From NCBI GenBank assembly GCA_040905365.1, contig JBBDRQ010000063.1, positions 1 through 22,369 on the forward strand: 22,369 bases of DNA, in the 5' to 3' direction. Under the pieces are notes generated by a model. That model did not search any database and was not told the DNA's origin. It worked only from the letters and a program-made list of their open reading frames with translations. Positions 14,013 through 21,644 of this stretch are shown here, piece after piece. Each line of letters begins with the position of its first letter. The first letter of the stretch is position 1. A program made the translations under genes and the position numbers. The DNA is from JAHWKV01 sp040905365 (GTDB taxonomy: Bacteria > Actinomycetota > CADDZG01 > JAHWKV01).

Positions 14013-15074
14013 ATGGCGACGGTTGAGTTTGTTGAAGGGCAGCATGCAACCGAACAGGTTGTAGCGCATGCGCTCTGGATGACTACCGGGCTAAGTTGCG
14101 ACGGCGATTCGGTAGCGATGACGTCGGCAACGAATCCCAGTCTTGAGGACATCGTGCGGGGGATCATTCCCGGAATGCCCAAGTTGGTCATTCACCACCC
14201 GGTCATCGCGTACGAGAACGGGGCCGATTTCATGCAGGCCTGGTTCGACGCAGACGAAGGCAAGCTGGAACCCTTCGTTCTCCTCGTAGAGGGCTCCATA
14301 CCCAACGAGGAAATCAACGGTGAAGGTCACTGGGCCGCTATGGGTCAGGACCCGGTAACCGGCCAGCCGATCACCACCAACGAGTGGGTCGACCGTCTGG
14401 CTCCCAAGGCCGCGGCGGTCGTGGCCGTGGGAACCTGCGCTACCTACGGCGGGATTCCCGCCATGAAGAACAACCCCACCGGCGCCATGGGCCTGCCCGA
14501 CTATCTGGGGTGGAACTGGAAGTCCAAGATCGGCGTTCCGATCGTGTGCATCCCCGGCTGTCCCGCTCAGCCGGACAACATGACCGAGACCATCCTGTAC
14601 CTCGCGATGATGCTCGCCGGTCACGCCCCGCTCATCGAGCTCGACGATTGCCTGAGGCCCAAGTGGCTGTTCGAGCGCACGGTCCACGAGAGCTGCAACC
14701 GGGCTGCGTTTTACGAGCACGGCGACTTTGCCACCGAGTACGGCAGCGACCACCGCTGCCTGGTCAAGCTCGGATGCAAGGGACCGGTCGTCAAGTGCAA
14801 CGTGCCGGTGCGTGGATGGGTCAACGGCATCGGTGGCTGCCCCAACGTCGGCGGCATTTGCATGGCGTGCACGATGCCGGGATTCCCTGACAAGTACATG
14901 CCTTTCATGGACGAGGCTGCCAACGCCAAGCTCTCCTCCAATGCCGCGAAGTTCACTTACGGTCCGATCCTCAAGTTCTTCCGTAAGCAGTCGATAGACC
15001 TGGTCTACGACAAAGAACCGGAGTGGAGGAAGCCCGGTTCGGCGAATTTGTCCGGCTACACGCCCCGGTGGTAG
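14013..15074 (+). CDS. hhyS: Group 1h [NiFe]-hydrogenase small subunit
   Basis: This is the electron-transfer subunit of the actinobacterial-type, high-affinity, O2-insensitive H2-oxidising hydrogenase. In the 353-residue chain the first Cys motif reads GLSCDGDS: C29 is kept but the second position of the usual CxxC is Asp32, a group 1h trait reported for the Ralstonia eutropha enzyme, where Asp ligates the proximal cluster. The other proximal ligands fit C142 (VGTCATYGG) and C183 (IPGCPAQPDN). The distal cluster fits H225, C228, C249, C255. The medial cluster fits C262, C283, C286, with an extra C276 that could make it [4Fe-4S]. There is no Tat signal, so it matures in the cytoplasm without Tat export. 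I chose ATG 14013 for its AGAGGAG site and the family-like MATVEFVEGQHATEQVVAHA, over the open frame from 13941. hhyL follows after 70 bp. Confidence 0.96.
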   Translation: MATVEFVEGQHATEQVVAHALWMTTGLSCDGDSVAMTSATNPSLEDIVRGIIPGMPKLVIHHPVIAYENGADFMQAWFDADEGKLEPFVLLVEGSIPNEEINGEGHWAAMGQDPVTGQPITTNEWVDRLAPKAAAVVAVGTCATYGGIPAMKNNPTGAMGLPDYLGWNWKSKIGVPIVCIPGCPAQPDNMTETILYLAMMLAGHAPLIELDDCLRPKWLFERTVHESCNRAAFYEHGDFATEYGSDHRCLVKLGCKGPVVKCNVPVRGWVNGIGGCPNVGGICMACTMPGFPDKYMPFMDEAANAKLSSNAAKFTYGPILKFFRKQSIDLVYDKEPEWRKPGSANLSGYTPRW

Positions 15075-15144
15075 AGCGGGTCGCCAGTTGGGTTTTCGGG
15101 ATTTAACCCCCGAGAAGGTTTCGAATTAGTCGAGAGGAGATCAC

Positions 15145-16929
15145 ATGGCTGTAACGGAACGGCCAACCACTGGTCAGCAAGTGGTTGTCAAGGAGATGTC
15201 CTGGGATCCCATTACCCGGATCGTAGGCAGTCTCGGAATCCATGCAGAGATCGACTTCACCAACCGAGAGGTGCTCAAGTGCTACTCGAGTTCCATGATT
15301 TTCCGTGGGTTCGATATCTTCATGAAAGGCATCGACCCTCGTGACGCACACTTCATCACCTCCCGTATCTGCGGCATTTGCGGAGATAACCACTGCACCT
15401 GCTCATGCCTGAACCAGAATATGGCTTACGGAGTAAAGCCGCCTAAGCTTGGCGACTACGCCTACAACCTGGCGGAGACGGCGGACTTCCTCTTTGACCA
15501 CGCAATCTTCAACGACTGCATGGCCAACGTCGACTTCTGCGAGCAGATGGTCAAGGAGACCAACCCGAAGGTGCTGGAGAAGGCGGAGAACACTCTTGCT
15601 CCGGGCTCCAACTTCCACGGGTACCGGACCATCGCCGACATCATGCGGGCGCTCAACCCGTTCACCGGTGACTTCTACCTGGAGACTCTGCACGTCGCCC
15701 GCTACACCCGTGAGATGTACTGCCTGTTCGGTGGGCGTCACACTCACCCTTCCACCATCATGCCTGGAGGGGTAAGCGCCGACATCACTCACCAGACGCT
15801 GACCGACTACTACGTCCGCCTGATGAAGTACATGGACTACGTAAAGCGCAGCGTCCCCATGCACGATGACCTGTACGACTTTTTCTACGAGGCATTGCCT
15901 GGTTACGAGAAGGTCGGCTATCGCGACACCAACCTGGTGTGCTGGGGCTGCTACGACGACCCCGAGCACGTTGACTACAGCTATCAGAATATGAGCGACT
16001 GGGGCGAGAAGCGCTTCGTCACCCCGGGAGTCGTCATTAACGGTGAGCTGATCTCCACAGACCTGGTCGAAATCAACCTGATGATCCGGATCCTGCTGGG
16101 TAGCTCGTACTTCGACGAGTGGAACAACTCCACCGAACCGTGGGTTACCCACGACCCGTTGGGGAACCCGGTTAGCATGGATCATCCCTGGAACAAGACC
16201 ACGTTCCCGAAGCCGCAGAAGAGGGACTACAACGACAAGTACAGCTGGGTAACGTCGCCTCGTATCTACGACGAGAGGACCGATACCCACGTTTGCTGTG
16301 ACACCGGTGGCGGCGCTTTTGCCCGTCAGTGGGTCACCGCTAAGGCTGGCAAGGTCGACCTCGGCTATCTCAAGGCAACCGGTGACTCCACCCTGATCTC
16401 GCTGCCGAGAAGCGAAAACTTCCCGGAGGTCGAGTTCGAGTGGAAGGTTCCGCAGTGGAGCAACGCCATCGAGCGTGACCGTGCACGGACCTATCACCAG
16501 GCCTACAACGCAGCGGTGGCTCTGTACAACCTCGAAAAGGCATTCGTAGAGGTTCGTGCCGGCCGGACGAAGAGCTGGAACTCCTTTACGGTTCCGGACG
16601 AGGCCGTCAGCGTTGGTTTCCACGAGGCAGTACGCGGCGTTCTTTCGCACCACATGGTCATTCGGGACGGCAAGGTGGCCAACTACCAGCCGTTCCCTCC
16701 GACCCCCTGGAACGCGAGCGTGCGTGACAAGTTCGGTACTCCCGGGCCGTACGAGGATGCGGTGCAAAACACGCCGATCTTCGAGGAGAACGGTCCGGAG
16801 AACTTCAAGGGAATCGACATCATGCGTGCTGTGCGTAGCTTCGACCCCTGCCTGCCCTGCGGTGTGCACATGTACACCGGCGGCGGAGCAGTCAAGAAGG
16901 TTATGCACACGCCAACGAGCTTCGCTTAG
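15145..16929 (+). CDS. hhyL: Group 1h [NiFe]-hydrogenase large subunit (precursor)
   Basis: This is the catalytic subunit carrying the Ni-Fe(CN)2CO site that oxidises H2. The 594-residue precursor has the L1 motif SRICGICGDNHCTCSC with C76 and C79, and the L2 motif FDPCLPCGVHMY with C569 and C572, together the four NiFe ligands. The CGICGDNH and DPCLPCGVH variants are typical of group 1h. Maturation should cleave after His575 and release a 19-residue C-terminal peptide starting MYTGGG. The ATG at 15145 is preceded by GAGAGGAG at 7 nt. It lies directly downstream of hhyS and is followed by a GC-rich palindrome at the start of hhyE. Confidence 0.97.
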   Translation: MAVTERPTTGQQVVVKEMSWDPITRIVGSLGIHAEIDFTNREVLKCYSSSMIFRGFDIFMKGIDPRDAHFITSRICGICGDNHCTCSCLNQNMAYGVKPPKLGDYAYNLAETADFLFDHAIFNDCMANVDFCEQMVKETNPKVLEKAENTLAPGSNFHGYRTIADIMRALNPFTGDFYLETLHVARYTREMYCLFGGRHTHPSTIMPGGVSADITHQTLTDYYVRLMKYMDYVKRSVPMHDDLYDFFYEALPGYEKVGYRDTNLVCWGCYDDPEHVDYSYQNMSDWGEKRFVTPGVVINGELISTDLVEINLMIRILLGSSYFDEWNNSTEPWVTHDPLGNPVSMDHPWNKTTFPKPQKRDYNDKYSWVTSPRIYDERTDTHVCCDTGGGAFARQWVTAKAGKVDLGYLKATGDSTLISLPRSENFPEVEFEWKVPQWSNAIERDRARTYHQAYNAAVALYNLEKAFVEVRAGRTKSWNSFTVPDEAVSVGFHEAVRGVLSHHMVIRDGKVANYQPFPPTPWNASVRDKFGTPGPYEDAVQNTPIFEENGPENFKGIDIMRAVRSFDPCLPCGVHMYTGGGAVKKVMHTPTSFA

Positions 16930-16965
16930 AAGCCAAAAGGGCAATCATTGATGGCTGCTAACGCA

Positions 16966-17001
16966 GCCAGCGGGGGGGGGGGTTAACCCCCCCCAGCTGG
17001 C
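16966..17001. repeat. GC-rich inverted repeat with G11-TTAA-C8 core
   Basis: A run of eleven G (16972-16982), TTAA and a run of eight C (16987-16994) form a 20-bp perfect palindrome (16975-16994). It is nested in outer arms GCCAGC (16966-16971) and GCTGGC (16996-17001). The predicted hairpin would be extremely stable. No T-run follows on the plus strand, so it is not a standard terminator. It puts a TAA in frame between the best hhyE start codon (ATG 16951) and the rest of that gene. It could be a genuine mRNA-processing or attenuation element, or a homopolymer/assembly error. Confidence 0.85.
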
Positions 17002-17025
17002 GAAAAAAGACCAGCGCCGGAAGAG

Positions 17026-17886
17026 TTGATCGAGCGGGTTCAGGAGCTGACGGCGCAGCTCGACAATCTGTCTGACCCAAGCGTCCGCAAAACCGCTCAG
17101 GAATTTATGCGGGCAATTATGGAGCTTTACGGGCTAGGCCTAGCCAAAGTGGTCACGGTGCTCAGCGAATCCGGTGACGCCGGTGCGCCGATGCGGCAAG
17201 AGCTAATTCAAGACGGCGTGTTCGCGAGTCTGTTGCTGATTCACGACCTCTACCCGGTTCCACTGGAAGAGCGCGTGGAGGAAGCTCTGGACAGCGTGCG
17301 CCCGTACCTCAACTCTCACGGCGGAGCCGTGAAGGTGGCGAGCCTAAAAGATGGGATTCTCAGTCTGCGTCTGGAGGGCAGTTGTAAGGGTTGTCCGGCG
17401 TCGGCGGCAACTTTGGAGCTGGCTATCAAAAAGGCGCTGGATGAGGCCGCTCCAGATCTGGCCGGCTTGCACGTGGAGGGTGTAGTCGAGGATCAGCCCC
17501 AGTCGGCCCGGCCCGGTAAGGGCCCGGTGCTTCCGGTGGTCAACAGTCAGTCGGCGCAGCCTAAGCAAGCTTCGGAGTGGTTTGACGTGGAAGGTACCGC
17601 GCGGGTTCCGGAGGGACAGATAATGACCAAAAGTCTGTCAGGGCTCAAGCTCTTGGTGGCCAACGTCGACGGCACGATGCTTGCTTACAAGGACGCGTGT
17701 GCCGGTTGCTCCAGCTCGTTGGAGGGCGGTGATTTGTCGGAGGGAGTGCTGGCTTGTCCGTCGTGTGATCGCAAGTACTTCTTGCCGCGAGCCGGCCGTT
17801 CGTTGGACGAGGAACACCTGCACTTGGTACCGATTCCGTTGCTGTACAGTGAAGGTGTGGGAGTCAAGGTCGCACTAGCTGTATGA
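17026..17886 (+). CDS. hhyE: NifU / Rieske-like iron-sulfur protein HhyE (5' end uncertain)
   Basis: HhyE is an accessory Fe-S protein shown in mycobacteria to be needed for Hhy hydrogenase activity, probably passing electrons to the respiratory chain. The open frame encodes an N-terminal helical region, then a NifU-like domain (about 83-152, YLNSHGGAVKVASLKDG and LEGSCKGCPASAATLELAIK with C120/C123), a linker (about 155-180) and a C-terminal Rieske-fold-like domain (about 183-275). There the Rieske His ligands are replaced: C225-AG-C228 and C244-PS-C247, a Cys4 site. After the in-frame TAA the first start codon is the TTG at 17026, with a poor ribosome site. The same frame reads as plausible protein back to ATG 16951 (MAANAASGGGG, stop, PPPAGEKRPAPEELIERVQ), which has an AAAAGGG upstream. 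The true gene probably starts at 16951. It overlaps the next gene by 4 bp. Confidence 0.85.
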   Translation: MIERVQELTAQLDNLSDPSVRKTAQEFMRAIMELYGLGLAKVVTVLSESGDAGAPMRQELIQDGVFASLLLIHDLYPVPLEERVEEALDSVRPYLNSHGGAVKVASLKDGILSLRLEGSCKGCPASAATLELAIKKALDEAAPDLAGLHVEGVVEDQPQSARPGKGPVLPVVNSQSAQPKQASEWFDVEGTARVPEGQIMTKSLSGLKLLVANVDGTMLAYKDACAGCSSSLEGGDLSEGVLACPSCDRKYFLPRAGRSLDEEHLHLVPIPLLYSEGVGVKVALAV

Positions 17887-18557
17887 GTCCGAAACAGGAT
17901 TCTATGTTCCCCAAGGTCGAGGGAAACGGTTCGCCTATACAGGGCAAACGAGTTTCGACCGGCACGATGGTCTCCGGTCTTCGTCAGTTGGTAAAGCCGG
18001 CGACCAAATCCGAAGAATCGTGCGATCTGTGCGAGTTGCCTATACCGGCCAAACACCGCCATTTGCTGCATCTGGAGGAGCGGCGGATTGTGTGCGTATG
18101 CGCGACCTGCTGGGCTATCCGCTCGGGCGACGCCGAGTACCGACCGACCGGCAACCGGACGGCCTGGCTTGAGGACTTCGACCTACCTGATGATCTGTGG
18201 GCAAGCTTTCGGGTGCCCATCGGGTTGTGTTTCTTCTTCAACAGCGGGTCCGCCAACACGGTCATTGGTCTGTATCCGTCGCCCGCCGGCGCTACCGAAT
18301 GCGAGCTGTACCTCGAGGCGTGGGAGGAGCTCAAGTCGCTCAACCCGGTCCTGGAGGATCTGGAGACCGATATCGAGGCTCTGATGATCAACCGCTTAAG
18401 CGACCCGCACCAGTATGCGATAGCGCCCGTCGACAGGGCCTATGAGCTGGTGGGGATCGTCAAGGCGAAGTGGGAAGGTATATCCGGCGGTCCTGAGTTG
18501 AAGAAGGCCGTGGAGGCCTACTTCGAGGACCTGCGACTCAGCAGCCGGGGACCGTGA
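17883..18557 (+). CDS. DUF5947-like hydrogenase-cluster protein
   Basis: I recognise this 224-residue protein only as resembling DUF5947, a family found beside actinobacterial group 1h hydrogenases; its biochemical role is unknown. The N-terminal third has a probable metal-binding cluster, C47-DL-C50, H58, H60, H63 and C71-V-C73-AT-C76 (CVCATCWAIR). A middle hydrophobic strand pair (VPIGLCFFFNSGSANTVIGL) and a C-terminal region rich in LED/EAL helices and RAYELVGIVKAKWEG follow. There is no signal peptide or membrane helix. It starts by ATGA overlap with hhyE and ends in a GTGA overlap with the DUF6084-like gene, so it is made in step with the electron-transfer protein. An Fe-S or Zn accessory role in electron transfer or assembly is an inference from cysteines and context. 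Confidence 0.82.
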   Translation: MSPKQDSMFPKVEGNGSPIQGKRVSTGTMVSGLRQLVKPATKSEESCDLCELPIPAKHRHLLHLEERRIVCVCATCWAIRSGDAEYRPTGNRTAWLEDFDLPDDLWASFRVPIGLCFFFNSGSANTVIGLYPSPAGATECELYLEAWEELKSLNPVLEDLETDIEALMINRLSDPHQYAIAPVDRAYELVGIVKAKWEGISGGPELKKAVEAYFEDLRLSSRGP

Positions 18558-19363
18558 CGGATCCACGGGACGAGCGGTCCGAGGGCGCCGCGCGGGAGGT
18601 TCCTGCCCAGTTGTCGCCGACCGGCGTCTACTCGGGTCAGCGCGGTTTTACGGGAACCTCCGGCCCGAGCGACTACCCGCACCCGGCGTTTACTGTGCTG
18701 GGCGCCGACCTGGTGAAGGTTGCGGCGGCGCCGACCATGAAGTTCACCCTGGGTGTGACCGAATCCGAAGGCAGGGACGTCTTCGCGATTGCGCTCACGG
18801 TGCAGATTCACGTGGACCCGGCGCAGCGCAAGTATGACGACGAGACCAAGAAAAAGCTCTTCGAGCTGTTCGGCGAGCCGGGTAGGTGGGCCGCCACGAC
18901 CCGCAGTTTCCAGTGGGCTCAGATTTACGTGCTGGTTCCCCAGTTCACCGGCGCCACCAGCTTCGACGTACCCGTCAACGTCACCTTTGATCTGGAGCTT
19001 GCCGCCGCCAGGTACTTCTACTCGCTGCCCGACGGTGAGGTTCCGCTGAGCTTTCACTACTCGGGATCGATCTTCTACCGGGGCCACGACGGCCGCATTC
19101 AGATCGTCCAGGTTCCGTGGAGTTGCCAGTCCAAGTTCAGGCTGCCGGTGGAGATATGGCGATCGGTCATGGACTTTTACTACCCGAACACCACTTGGAT
19201 GACGCTTCGGCGTCAGACGATGGACAAGCTGCTCGAGTACAAGACCGAGGAGGGCTTGGCGACGCTGGATTCATGCGTGCGCAAGCTGCTGGGCGTCGAG
19301 GACTTCAACCAACCCAACCCGTTTGCTTTTAGGCCGAAGGGCACCGAGGACGATCCGTCATGA
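18554..19363 (+). CDS. DUF6084-like hydrogenase-cluster protein
   Basis: This 269-residue protein matches my memory of DUF6084, again restricted largely to actinobacterial hydrogenase neighbourhoods and of unknown function. Diagnostic blocks are FALTV-like AIALTVQIHVDPAQRKY, KKLFELFGEPGRW, YVLVPQFTGATSFDVPV, TFDLELAAARYFYSLPDGEV, PLSFHYSGSIFYRG, RLPVEIWRSVMDFYYPNTTW and LRRQTMDKLLEYK. The pattern is beta-rich, possibly a scaffold or adaptor fold, with almost no cysteine (one, near the C-terminus, plus CQSKF), so a cluster-binding role is unlikely. The first 35 residues are a low-complexity Ser/Pro/Gly lead-in. It starts with GTG, overlaps DUF5947-like by 4 bp and overlaps the next gene by 4 bp (ATGA). 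Confidence 0.82.
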   Translation: MTDPRDERSEGAAREVPAQLSPTGVYSGQRGFTGTSGPSDYPHPAFTVLGADLVKVAAAPTMKFTLGVTESEGRDVFAIALTVQIHVDPAQRKYDDETKKKLFELFGEPGRWAATTRSFQWAQIYVLVPQFTGATSFDVPVNVTFDLELAAARYFYSLPDGEVPLSFHYSGSIFYRGHDGRIQIVQVPWSCQSKFRLPVEIWRSVMDFYYPNTTWMTLRRQTMDKLLEYKTEEGLATLDSCVRKLLGVEDFNQPNPFAFRPKGTEDDPS

Positions 19364-20757
19364 CTCAAAGCGTTGAGGACCTGGCCCAGTCACTGCTCTA
19401 CGAGGGCTACGCGCTGTACCCGTACACCTCGACCAACGCGAAGAACGCAACGCCGACGCCGTTTGGGATCGTGTATCCGCCTGCTTACGCGGAGCGCCTG
19501 CCCACCTTGCACGACTGCCTGCAGATCCAGTGCATTGTTGAGTACGAGCCGGATGCCACGTTGGAGGGAACGGTGCTGTTTTTGGTTCCGTCCGGAGTGG
19601 AGTACCGAGCGGCCGAGCAGCGGCTGAAGATCGATTACACCCCCATCGGTTTTTTGGAAAGCGAACCCGGTGTGGTGGGTTTGGAGCTTTCGCCGGACGA
19701 GCACGGCCGCGGCGGCCTCAAAGCCGAGGCGAGGCTGTCTGCCGAGGTGCTGACGCCGGGTCAGGCCCGGATGACCCTGCGGGTCGACAACCTAACCGAG
19801 GTGCCGGCCGACGAGGCCAGGGATTGGGACCGGCCACAGGCGCTGGTACACAGTCTCATCTCTACCCACGCCTTCGTGAAGATTTCCGGGGGTAAGTTTG
19901 TCTCTCCGCTCGAGAGCAAGGACGAGCGGGTCAGCGGCTGCAAGCACATCAACTCCTGGCCCGTGCTGGCCACCGAAGAGGACGATTCGGTGCTGGGTGC
20001 CGCGATCATGTTGCCGGAGTACCCGAAGATTGCTTCGGAGAGTAAGCTGAACTTTTTCGACAACACCGAGATCGAGGAAGCCCTGGTTCTGCACGCGCAG
20101 ACGCTTCCCGACGAGATGCTCGAGGACATTGCCAAGCAAGATCCGGCGGTGCAGGAGATGATCGCGTGTGCTCGGCAGGTCACCCCCGAGGAGCTGTTGA
20201 AGATGCACGGCCGGTTGGAGATGGCCGAGCCGGGCCGCGAGCAGTTGAAATCGGCGGCGGGGAAGGATCCGCTGCGCCGGTTTGAGGGTAAGTTCCAGGC
20301 CGAGCCGCCCCCTCCGCCGGGTGACATGCCGGACTTTCCCGAGTTCCAGTCGATTCCGCCCGAGTACCAGGGATCGCTTCCAACTGAGCCGCGGCCGGCT
20401 TCGGTGGGACTTAAGCCGATGGAGACCGAGGATTTTTCCGGTCGCCACCAATCCTCGCCCCCCAAGGTTCCCGAGGGCTACGAGGATGCCCCGGGTGCCG
20501 AGGAGATCGATGTGGACGGACGGCACTTTAAGCGGGGAGACCGGGTGGTGCTGCACCTGATGAAAGACGCCCGGCAGGACGCCATCGATCACCTATTGAA
20601 CGGCAAGAGCGCCACGATCGAACGTATCCTGACCGACTACGACGGCTCCGTGCATTTTGGAGTAACCATCGAGGGTGACCCCGGACAGCAGCTGCTTAGA
20701 GAAACCAACCGCTTCATGTACTTCTTTGCCCACGAAGTGGAGGTCCTACCCGAATGA
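19360..20757 (+). CDS. Conserved hydrogenase-operon protein of unknown function (465 aa)
   Basis: I do not recognise a named family. The protein has three parts. Residues about 1-300 form a globular domain with LLYEGYALYPYTSTNAKN near the start, a beta-rich stretch (LPTLHDCLQIQCIVEYEPD, GTVLFLVPSG) and a helical segment (LHAQTLPDEMLEDIAKQDPA, ARQVTPEELLKMHG). Residues about 310-380 are a proline-rich disordered linker (AEPPPPPGDMPDFPEF). Residues about 385-465 form a small beta-barrel-like domain (FKRGDRVVLHL, GKSATIERILTDYDGSVHFG, VTIEGDPGQ, RFMYFFAHEVEVLP). From memory, such proteins recur in actinobacterial Hhy clusters as hypothetical. Four-bp overlaps on both sides tie it to the DUF6084-like gene and the maturation protease. 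A role in assembly, scaffolding or electron coupling of the hydrogenase is inferred only. Confidence 0.85.
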   Translation: MTQSVEDLAQSLLYEGYALYPYTSTNAKNATPTPFGIVYPPAYAERLPTLHDCLQIQCIVEYEPDATLEGTVLFLVPSGVEYRAAEQRLKIDYTPIGFLESEPGVVGLELSPDEHGRGGLKAEARLSAEVLTPGQARMTLRVDNLTEVPADEARDWDRPQALVHSLISTHAFVKISGGKFVSPLESKDERVSGCKHINSWPVLATEEDDSVLGAAIMLPEYPKIASESKLNFFDNTEIEEALVLHAQTLPDEMLEDIAKQDPAVQEMIACARQVTPEELLKMHGRLEMAEPGREQLKSAAGKDPLRRFEGKFQAEPPPPPGDMPDFPEFQSIPPEYQGSLPTEPRPASVGLKPMETEDFSGRHQSSPPKVPEGYEDAPGAEEIDVDGRHFKRGDRVVLHLMKDARQDAIDHLLNGKSATIERILTDYDGSVHFGVTIEGDPGQQLLRETNRFMYFFAHEVEVLPE

Positions 20758-21272
20758 CTTCTGAATCATCACCCCTGGACGACCAGGTGCTCGTTGCCGG
20801 TATAGGCAACATCTGGATGAAAGACGACGGCTTCGGCAGCGAGGTTGCCCAGCGATTGAACGCGCGTGAGCTGCCCAAAGGGTTGACCGTGACCGATTTC
20901 GGCATCGGCGGATTGGATCTTGCGTACGAGCTTCACAGAGGTTTTGCTGCGCTGGTCCTGGTGGATATTTCCCGGCAAGGGGGAGATCCGGGGACTCTGT
21001 ACGTAATGGAGGTGGACGAGAGCCACGTCGAGGGAGAGATCCATGACGGGATGATGATGGATCCGCACGGCATGGATCCCGAAACCGTCTTGCGGTTCAT
21101 AAAATCGACCGGTGCTTGGCCCGGTAAGGTGGTAATAGTTGCTTGCGAGCCCACCGCGGTCGAGGATTTTGGTATCGGGCTCTCGGAGGCGGTGGAGTCC
21201 GCCGTCGACGGCGCCGTCGAGCTGGTACTTAGCACTGTGCGCGACCTGCAGGCCGAGTTCGCCTCTTCTTAG
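20754..21272 (+). CDS. Hydrogenase maturation protease (HyaD/HybD family)
   Basis: This endopeptidase removes the C-terminal peptide of the NiFe large subunit after nickel insertion, here presumably cutting HhyL after His575. The 172-residue product has the family N-terminal motif VAGIGNIWMKDDGFGSEV; D25 takes the place of the Ni-sensing Glu of E. coli HybD, a common substitution. The second ligand fits D71 (LVLVDISRQGGDPGTL) and the third fits H105 (MMMDPHGMDPETVL). VIVACEPTAVEDFGIGLSE near the C-terminus is also typical. The ATG at 20754 overlaps the preceding stop as ATGA, and hypA follows after 12 bp. Confidence 0.95.
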   Translation: MTSESSPLDDQVLVAGIGNIWMKDDGFGSEVAQRLNARELPKGLTVTDFGIGGLDLAYELHRGFAALVLVDISRQGGDPGTLYVMEVDESHVEGEIHDGMMMDPHGMDPETVLRFIKSTGAWPGKVVIVACEPTAVEDFGIGLSEAVESAVDGAVELVLSTVRDLQAEFASS

Positions 21273-21284
21273 GAGCTGGCCGCC

Positions 21285-21644
21285 GTGCATGAGATGGCTC
21301 TAAGCAGCGCCGTTGCGGCCACTGTGGAGAAGCACGCCAAGGGCCGGCCGGTCAAGGTTGTGAATCTCACGATAGGCAAGCTCCGTCAGGTGGTTCCCGA
21401 TTCGCTGTTGTTCTACTTTGACATCGTGACCCGGGATACGGTGGTGGAGGGTGCGAAGCTGGAGATTGAGATTGTTCCGGCACGGTTGCACTGCACCAGC
21501 TGTGACGAAAGGTGGGAGCCGGATTTCCCGACCTTTCGCTGTCCTGCCTGCGTCGCCGGCAAAGTCGAGGTGTTAAGCGGCGAGGAATTTCAGGTCGAAT
21601 CTATCGAAGTGGAGGAGGACGAGGCATGCACCGCACCAAAGTAA
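21285..21644 (+). CDS. hypA: Nickel metallochaperone HypA
   Basis: HypA hands Ni2+ to the hydrogenase large subunit together with HypB. The 119-residue protein begins MHEMALSSAV, with the Ni-binding His2 and Glu3, and has the structural zinc site C70-TS-C73 and C86-PA-C89. The start is GTG at 21285, fixed by the invariant Met-His-Glu motif and by an AGGAG about 9 nt upstream. The C-terminal tail (VESIEVEEDEACTAPK) matches the family's usual IxSIEVE-type ending with a short extension. Its 3' end overlaps the hypB start by 19 bp in another frame. Confidence 0.96.
   Translation: MHEMALSSAVAATVEKHAKGRPVKVVNLTIGKLRQVVPDSLLFYFDIVTRDTVVEGAKLEIEIVPARLHCTSCDERWEPDFPTFRCPACVAGKVEVLSGEEFQVESIEVEEDEACTAPK

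Noticed and set aside
15403..16944. Minus-strand open frame of 513 codons opposite hhyL
   Set aside because: The plus strand is an unmistakable hydrogenase large subunit. The antisense frame is a by-product of high-GC codon use, is rich in V/R/H/L with no domain, and has no ribosome site.
16966..17001. The GC palindrome as a rho-independent terminator after hhyL
   Set aside because: No T-run follows on the plus strand; the sequence after the hairpin is GAAAAAAGA, and the downstream genes belong to the same operon.
21512..21625. Upstream extension of hypB inside hypA
   Set aside because: It is an out-of-frame read of hypA; the HypB family N-terminus and ribosome site support 21626.
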